Below are positions 60,289-64,000 of a DNA stretch of 64,000 nucleotides, piece by piece; the stretch's first letter is position 1; each line of letters opens with the position of its first letter. The notes beneath the pieces are model-generated. The model saw nothing but the letters and a program-made list of their open reading frames with translations. It did not search any database and was not told where the DNA came from. This DNA comes from Gemmatimonas sp. (GTDB lineage: Bacteria; Gemmatimonadota; Gemmatimonadetes; Gemmatimonadales; Gemmatimonadaceae), in contig NZ_JAJTHI010000039.1 of assembly GCF_021298855.1 (NCBI RefSeq), positions 28,912 through 92,911 on the forward strand, read 5' to 3'. The position numbers and the translations under genes are program-made.

Positions 60289-61896
60289 ATGTCGGAAACT
60301 CCACTGCCTCAGACTGCCACGGTCGAATCGTCTTCGGCTGATTCCATCTCGGCCGAGCAGATCGCTGCCGCCACCGCGCTGCTTGAAAAGCTCGCGGCCG
60401 ACCGGGCAAACCTGCTCGACATCCCTGACGCCGAGCGCACGCGCCTGCTCAAGGCGGCGGGCGAAGTCTCGCGCCCGGATGCCATCCTGCGCCGCCAGAT
60501 GGTGAAGGCTACCAAGCGCCAGAAGAAGGCCGAGCGTACGGTCAAGCTGCAAGAGGCGGAGAACCAGCTGCAGGAAACCGGCATCCGCAAGCTGCGCCGG
60601 CAAACGGTGTTCACCACCCCCAACTATCTGCCGCCGGGAAACGACGAGCAGATCACGGTAAACGAGCCGGACTTCACCGAGGCGCTGGAGCCACAGCACT
60701 GCTACGTGTGCAAGCAGCAGTACACGGTGCTCCATCACTTCTACGACCAGCTCTGTCCCACCTGCGCGGAGTTCAACTACCGCAAGCGCACCGAGCTGGC
60801 CGATCTGAGCGGGCGCACGGCGCTGCTCACCGGTGGTCGTGTGAAGATCGGCTACCAGGCGGGCATCAAACTGCTGCGTGCCGGTGCCCATCTCATCGTC
60901 ACCACGCGCTTCCCGCGCGACTCGGCGCAGCGCTACGCAGCGGAGCCCGACTTCGAGCAGTGGAAGCACCGGCTCGAGATCTACGGGCTCGACTTGCGTC
61001 ACACGCCCAGCGTTGAAGCGTTCTGCCATCACCTGATGGAGACGCACGACCGTCTCGACTTCATCGTGAACAATGCCTGTCAGACGGTGCGGCGCCCGCC
61101 CGACTTCTACAAGCACATGATGGATCTCGAGCGCGCGTCGCTCGGCGATATGCCTGAGCAGGCCCGCAAGCTGCTGGGCGCGTACGAGGGCGTGCGCGGC
61201 TATCACCTGCTCCCCGAAGCGGGCGTGTCGCGCGAGGAGGAGATGGTCACGCCGGCCACGCTGCCGCGCGCGCTGGCCGAGGTGGCGGGCATCACGCATG
61301 CGGCGGAGCTGTCGCAGGTGGCGCTGCTGGCCGAAGAGTATCAGGACCAATCACAGCTCTTCCCCGAGGGGCGGCTCGACCAGGACCTGCAACAGGTGGA
61401 TCTGCGCGAGCGCAATTCGTGGCGGCTGCTCATGCACGAGGTGCCCAGTGTGGAACTGCTGGAAGTGCAGCTGGTGAACGCCATTGCGCCGTTTCTGCTG
61501 AACGCGCGTCTCAAGCCGCTCATGCTGCGCACCGCCAACCGCGACAAGCACATCGTGAACGTGAGCGCCGTGGAAGGGCAGTTCTACCGCAAGTTCAAGA
61601 CGACGCGCCACCCGCACACCAACATGGCCAAGGCGGCGCTCAACATGATGACGCGCACCAGTGCGGCCGACTACGAAACCGACGGCATTCACATGAACGC
61701 CGTGGATACCGGCTGGGTGACGGATGAGGACCCGGTGCATATTGCCGCGCGCAAGGTGGAGGAGCATCGCTTCCATCCGCCGCTCGACATCGTGGACGGT
61801 GCGGCGCGCATCGTGGACCCCATCATCGACGGGATCAACACCGGCACCCATGTATGGGGCAAGTTTCTCAAGGATTACAAACCCACGGATTGGTAG
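60289..61896 (+). CDS. Large SDR-family protein with zinc ribbon
   Basis: A 535-residue protein. Residues 1-115 are helical and charged. A zinc ribbon follows (C138, C141, C156, C159, CYVC...CPTC), then a Rossmann domain with TALLTGGRVKIGYQAGIKLL, FIVNNACQTVRR and IVNVSAVEGQFYRKF. The usual catalytic YxxxK is not present: HPHTNMAKAALNMMT keeps the Lys but has Thr at the Tyr position. The C-terminus has VDTGWVTDE. A long insertion (residues about 270-390) distinguishes it from ordinary SDRs. ATG 60289 is preferred for its upstream CGAGG; an in-frame ATG at 60253 exists. Confidence 0.75.
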   Translation: MSETPLPQTATVESSSADSISAEQIAAATALLEKLAADRANLLDIPDAERTRLLKAAGEVSRPDAILRRQMVKATKRQKKAERTVKLQEAENQLQETGIRKLRRQTVFTTPNYLPPGNDEQITVNEPDFTEALEPQHCYVCKQQYTVLHHFYDQLCPTCAEFNYRKRTELADLSGRTALLTGGRVKIGYQAGIKLLRAGAHLIVTTRFPRDSAQRYAAEPDFEQWKHRLEIYGLDLRHTPSVEAFCHHLMETHDRLDFIVNNACQTVRRPPDFYKHMMDLERASLGDMPEQARKLLGAYEGVRGYHLLPEAGVSREEEMVTPATLPRALAEVAGITHAAELSQVALLAEEYQDQSQLFPEGRLDQDLQQVDLRERNSWRLLMHEVPSVELLEVQLVNAIAPFLLNARLKPLMLRTANRDKHIVNVSAVEGQFYRKFKTTRHPHTNMAKAALNMMTRTSAADYETDGIHMNAVDTGWVTDEDPVHIAARKVEEHRFHPPLDIVDGAARIVDPIIDGINTGTHVWGKFLKDYKPTDW

Positions 61897-61898
61897 AC

Positions 61899-62300
61899 AT
61901 GCCCATGCGCCGCACCCTTCGCCACATCCCGCTTGTCCTGCTCGCCGGCTGCACGTCGCTGACCGGCACCACCGACAACTCCGGCTTTCTCTACGCCACC
62001 TTGCGCGGCACGGTAACCCGGGCCAACGGCACGCCGGTGCCCAACGTGGAAGTGGGCGTGTCGTGCGTGGGGGCCAGCAATGATCCCGTCGGCTTCACTA
62101 CCGACGCGACCGCGACGGGGGCTTTCGAGGTGGCGCTCAACATGCCCTCCATTTTTTCTCCGTTGGAGGGGCCGAGCTTCGTGTGCCGCGTGCTCACCCC
62201 GGTGACGGGGTTGCCGCTGGCGGAGCGTTCCGTGACGGTGGTGGTGGGTAGCAACCGCAATGCGCGCCCGGTCACGACGGTGTCGCTGGTGGTGCCATAA
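61899..62300 (+). CDS. Small lipoprotein with CarboxypepD-like beta domain
   Basis: A 133-residue lipoprotein with lipobox VLLAGC. The mature part forms a single beta-sandwich-like domain (LRGTVTRANGTPVPNVEVGV, ATATGAFEVALNM, RSVTVVVGSNRNARPV), similar to carboxypeptidase regulatory domains, with one cysteine pair (VSCVG and FVCRV) that could form a disulfide. It begins 2 bases after the SDR stop and ends inside the convergent RND gene (29-base overlap). Confidence 0.6.
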   Translation: MPMRRTLRHIPLVLLAGCTSLTGTTDNSGFLYATLRGTVTRANGTPVPNVEVGVSCVGASNDPVGFTTDATATGAFEVALNMPSIFSPLEGPSFVCRVLTPVTGLPLAERSVTVVVGSNRNARPVTTVSLVVP

Positions 62301-64000
62301 CGCGCCGGCCGCTGCTCAGAACGGCCGGCATGAGAAGCAACACGCCCAAGGTGCCGGCCACCGTGCCGCCAGCGGTGGCCAGGGCGATGCCGCCAAACAG
62401 GGAGTCGGCGTCGGTGCCAAGACTGAGCGGCGCGAGGGATGCCAGCGCGGCGAGCGTGACCACGACGATCATCCCCGCACGATCGAGCGCCGCACGCATC
62501 ACGGCAGCGGAGCGAACGGTGCCGGTGCGACGACGGGCTTCGAGCGCGGCATCCACCAGCAGAATGGCCTGATTCACGGCGAGCCCCACCACGAGGATCA
62601 CGCCCACGGCGGCTTCGCGCGTGAACGCGGTATCCGTGGCCCAGAAAGCGGCCACCACACCGGTAAGGGCGATGGGCAGCGAGAGCAGCACCATCACTGC
62701 TCCCCACACGCTGTCGAACACCAGTGCCACGGTGAGCACAACGAGCACGATGCCGAGCGCGAAGACGAGCCACAGCCCCTTCGCGCTTTCGTCGTCCTCT
62801 CCGAAGAACTGCTCGGTGAGGTCCACGAAGGTGTAACCGGCGGGTGCGGAGAGTGACCGCATGAACGATTGGTGCGTACGCTGCGCCAGCTTGTTGGGGC
62901 CGCGGAAGTCGTAGCTCACCTGCCGGATGTATTGCTGGTCTTCGCGCTCCACACTGCCGAGGGCCTCGCGTTCGGAAATGGTGGCCACATCGGCGAGGCG
63001 CACCGGCGTGCCTGCGGGCGACACCATGATCGCCTGTTCGAGCGCGGCGAGCTCGCGGCTGGCGGCGCCGGCGTCCTTCACCGTGACTGGCAATTCCTCG
63101 CCGCCAATCTCGAGGCGCTGTGCCCCCACCTGCCCGCGAATCTCGCGCGCCAGCGCCGCGGTGAAGTTGGCGGTGGTGAGCCCCACCCGCGACAGCTTCA
63201 CACGATCGGGTTCGAGCGTGATGAGCGAGCTGCGCTGATTGCCGAACCAGCCACCGCTGGTGATGCGCACATCGCGCACGCGTGTGATGCGTTCGAGCCG
63301 TTTTTTCACGTCGAGCGCCAGCGCTTCCACTCCCGCGTACGAAAAGCCCTTCACCTGAATGCGGAAGGTCGCGAAGCCGCCACCACCGCCGCCGTTCGAG
63401 AAGCTCAGCCCCTCGCCGTACACGCCGACACTCGCGCCACCCAGCAGCACGCCGCGCTGCGTGAGCTGCTCGTACAGCGTGAGCGGCGCCGCCGTGCGCC
63501 CACCCTCGCGGGTGAAGCGCACCACCAGCGATGCGCCCGTGCCGCCGCCCTGCGCCCGCACCTGCTCCACGCCCGGCGTGCCCACCGCGAGCCGCTCGAA
63601 GTCGCGCATGCCCGCATCGAGCGTGACCGGATCACTCCCGCGCGGGAACGACAGCGACACGTTCACCGTGGTGCGCCGATCGCCCCAGTTGCCCCAGCTG
63701 CTGCGCGGCACCTTGGCGATGAACACCCACGCCATCGCCCCCACCAACCCCACACTCAGCAGCCGCGTGCCCCACCGCCACCGCAACGTGAACACCAGCA
63801 CCCGCACATACCCACGTCTCACCCACCCGGTCAGCCCCGAAGCGCGACGCAGCGCATGCCCCGCCTGTAGCGTTTCCGCCCCCCAAGCTTCCGCCGTCCG
63901 AGCTTCCGTAGTACCGCTGTTCCGCGTAGTCCCCACTCCCGTAGTTCCAGCTCCCGTCCCATCAGCTCGCGCCCCACCAGCCCCCCCCCCCCCCCCACCC
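62272..64000 (-). CDS. RND efflux permease, C-terminal half (partial)
   Basis: The visible part is the second half of an RND transporter (AcrB/CusA superfamily): one membrane helix (LLSVGLVGAMAWVFIAKVP), the periplasmic porter subdomains (VKGFSYAGVEALALDVKKRL, VGLTTANFTAALAREIRGQV), then five membrane helices (GLWLVFALGIVLVVLTVALVF in part, VGVILVVGLAVNQAILLVDA and others). No stop occurs between GTG 63936 and the window end, so the gene very probably continues outside with the N-terminal half; the stretch in between is a Gly/Thr-rich linker that includes a 16-C tract. The charged NQAILLVDA segment fits a proton or metal-driven pump. The substrate is unknown. Confidence 0.85.
   Translation of the reverse strand, partial: GGGGGGAGGARADGTGAGTTGVGTTRNSGTTEARTAEAWGAETLQAGHALRRASGLTGWVRRGYVRVLVFTLRWRWGTRLLSVGLVGAMAWVFIAKVPRSSWGNWGDRRTTVNVSLSFPRGSDPVTLDAGMRDFERLAVGTPGVEQVRAQGGGTGASLVVRFTREGGRTAAPLTLYEQLTQRGVLLGGASVGVYGEGLSFSNGGGGGGFATFRIQVKGFSYAGVEALALDVKKRLERITRVRDVRITSGGWFGNQRSSLITLEPDRVKLSRVGLTTANFTAALAREIRGQVGAQRLEIGGEELPVTVKDAGAASRELAALEQAIMVSPAGTPVRLADVATISEREALGSVEREDQQYIRQVSYDFRGPNKLAQRTHQSFMRSLSAPAGYTFVDLTEQFFGEDDESAKGLWLVFALGIVLVVLTVALVFDSVWGAVMVLLSLPIALTGVVAAFWATDTAFTREAAVGVILVVGLAVNQAILLVDAALEARRRTGTVRSAAVMRAALDRAGMIVVVTLAALASLAPLSLGTDADSLFGGIALATAGGTVAGTLGVLLLMPAVLSSGRRVMAPPATPS

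Noticed and set aside
57609..64000. Prophage or integrative element around the toxin pair
   Set aside because: No integrase, attachment-site repeat, tRNA or phage structural gene is present nearby.

Overview
The window is about 64 kb of high-GC, gene-dense bacterial chromosome. Several traits together suggest a Gemmatimonadota (Gemmatimonas-like) chromosome; this is inferred from gene content, not from an rRNA marker. They are TonB-dependent receptors with carboxypeptidase-like N-termini, Bacteroidetes-like envelope lipoproteins, DUF2723, DUF4159, DUF4175 and DUF5916 proteins, many Tat or Sec exported enzymes and YCF48-type propellers. There is no prophage, transposase gene, CRISPR array or rRNA operon.

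Layout. 1-5000 (+): end of valS, an Ig-like lipoprotein, a GmhB-type phosphatase, purN and purH. 5029-6539 (-): a small membrane protein and an exported PLP enzyme. 6767-13960 (+): a DUF2723 membrane protein, a TonB receptor with an overlapping lipoprotein partner, and an exported amidohydrolase. 14019-15373: a promoter, a strongly structured leader, an unknown protein and an OmpH/Skp-like chaperone. 15419-18296: BI-1 family protein, DUF1611/DgcN-like protein, Tat aldo/keto reductase. 18348-21316: two tRNA-Ser genes, a YCF48-like protein and gltX. 21324-34460 is a co-oriented minus-strand cluster: trxA, rsmI, DUF4159, DUF4175, a TPR-rich protein, a conserved secreted protein, a JAMM-DinG fusion helicase, an FAH-family enzyme and a proline-rich membrane protein. 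34559-39353 holds a methylmalonyl-CoA epimerase, a small lipoprotein, pdxJ, a degenerate Hpt-like protein, a flippase-like membrane protein and ispE. 39520-43889 holds a molybdenum hydroxylase pair, an exported cyanophycinase-like protein and Hsp20.

44065-48544 carries a family of palindromic repeats flanking a DUF5916 outer-membrane protein, then a threonine-dehydratase-like enzyme and a GNAT protein, and a second unrelated palindrome. 48545-57587 (+) holds a TldD/TldE pair, whose TldD has a Tat signal, and a compact locus with a His/Cys-rich exported protein, a TonB receptor and an Asp-box propeller fused to a TlpA-like thioredoxin. 57609-64000 holds tesB, a probable secreted nuclease toxin with its immunity protein, a low-GC lineage protein, a large zinc-ribbon SDR protein, a small lipoprotein and the C-terminal half of an RND transporter running off the end.

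Most interesting candidates: the His-rich/TonB/propeller-thioredoxin locus (possible metal acquisition and thiol redox), the JAMM-DinG fusion, the structured leader at 14053-14264 whose last hairpin covers the ribosome binding site, the toxin-immunity pair at 58483-59330, and the repeat family at 44065-44315 and 46551-46707.
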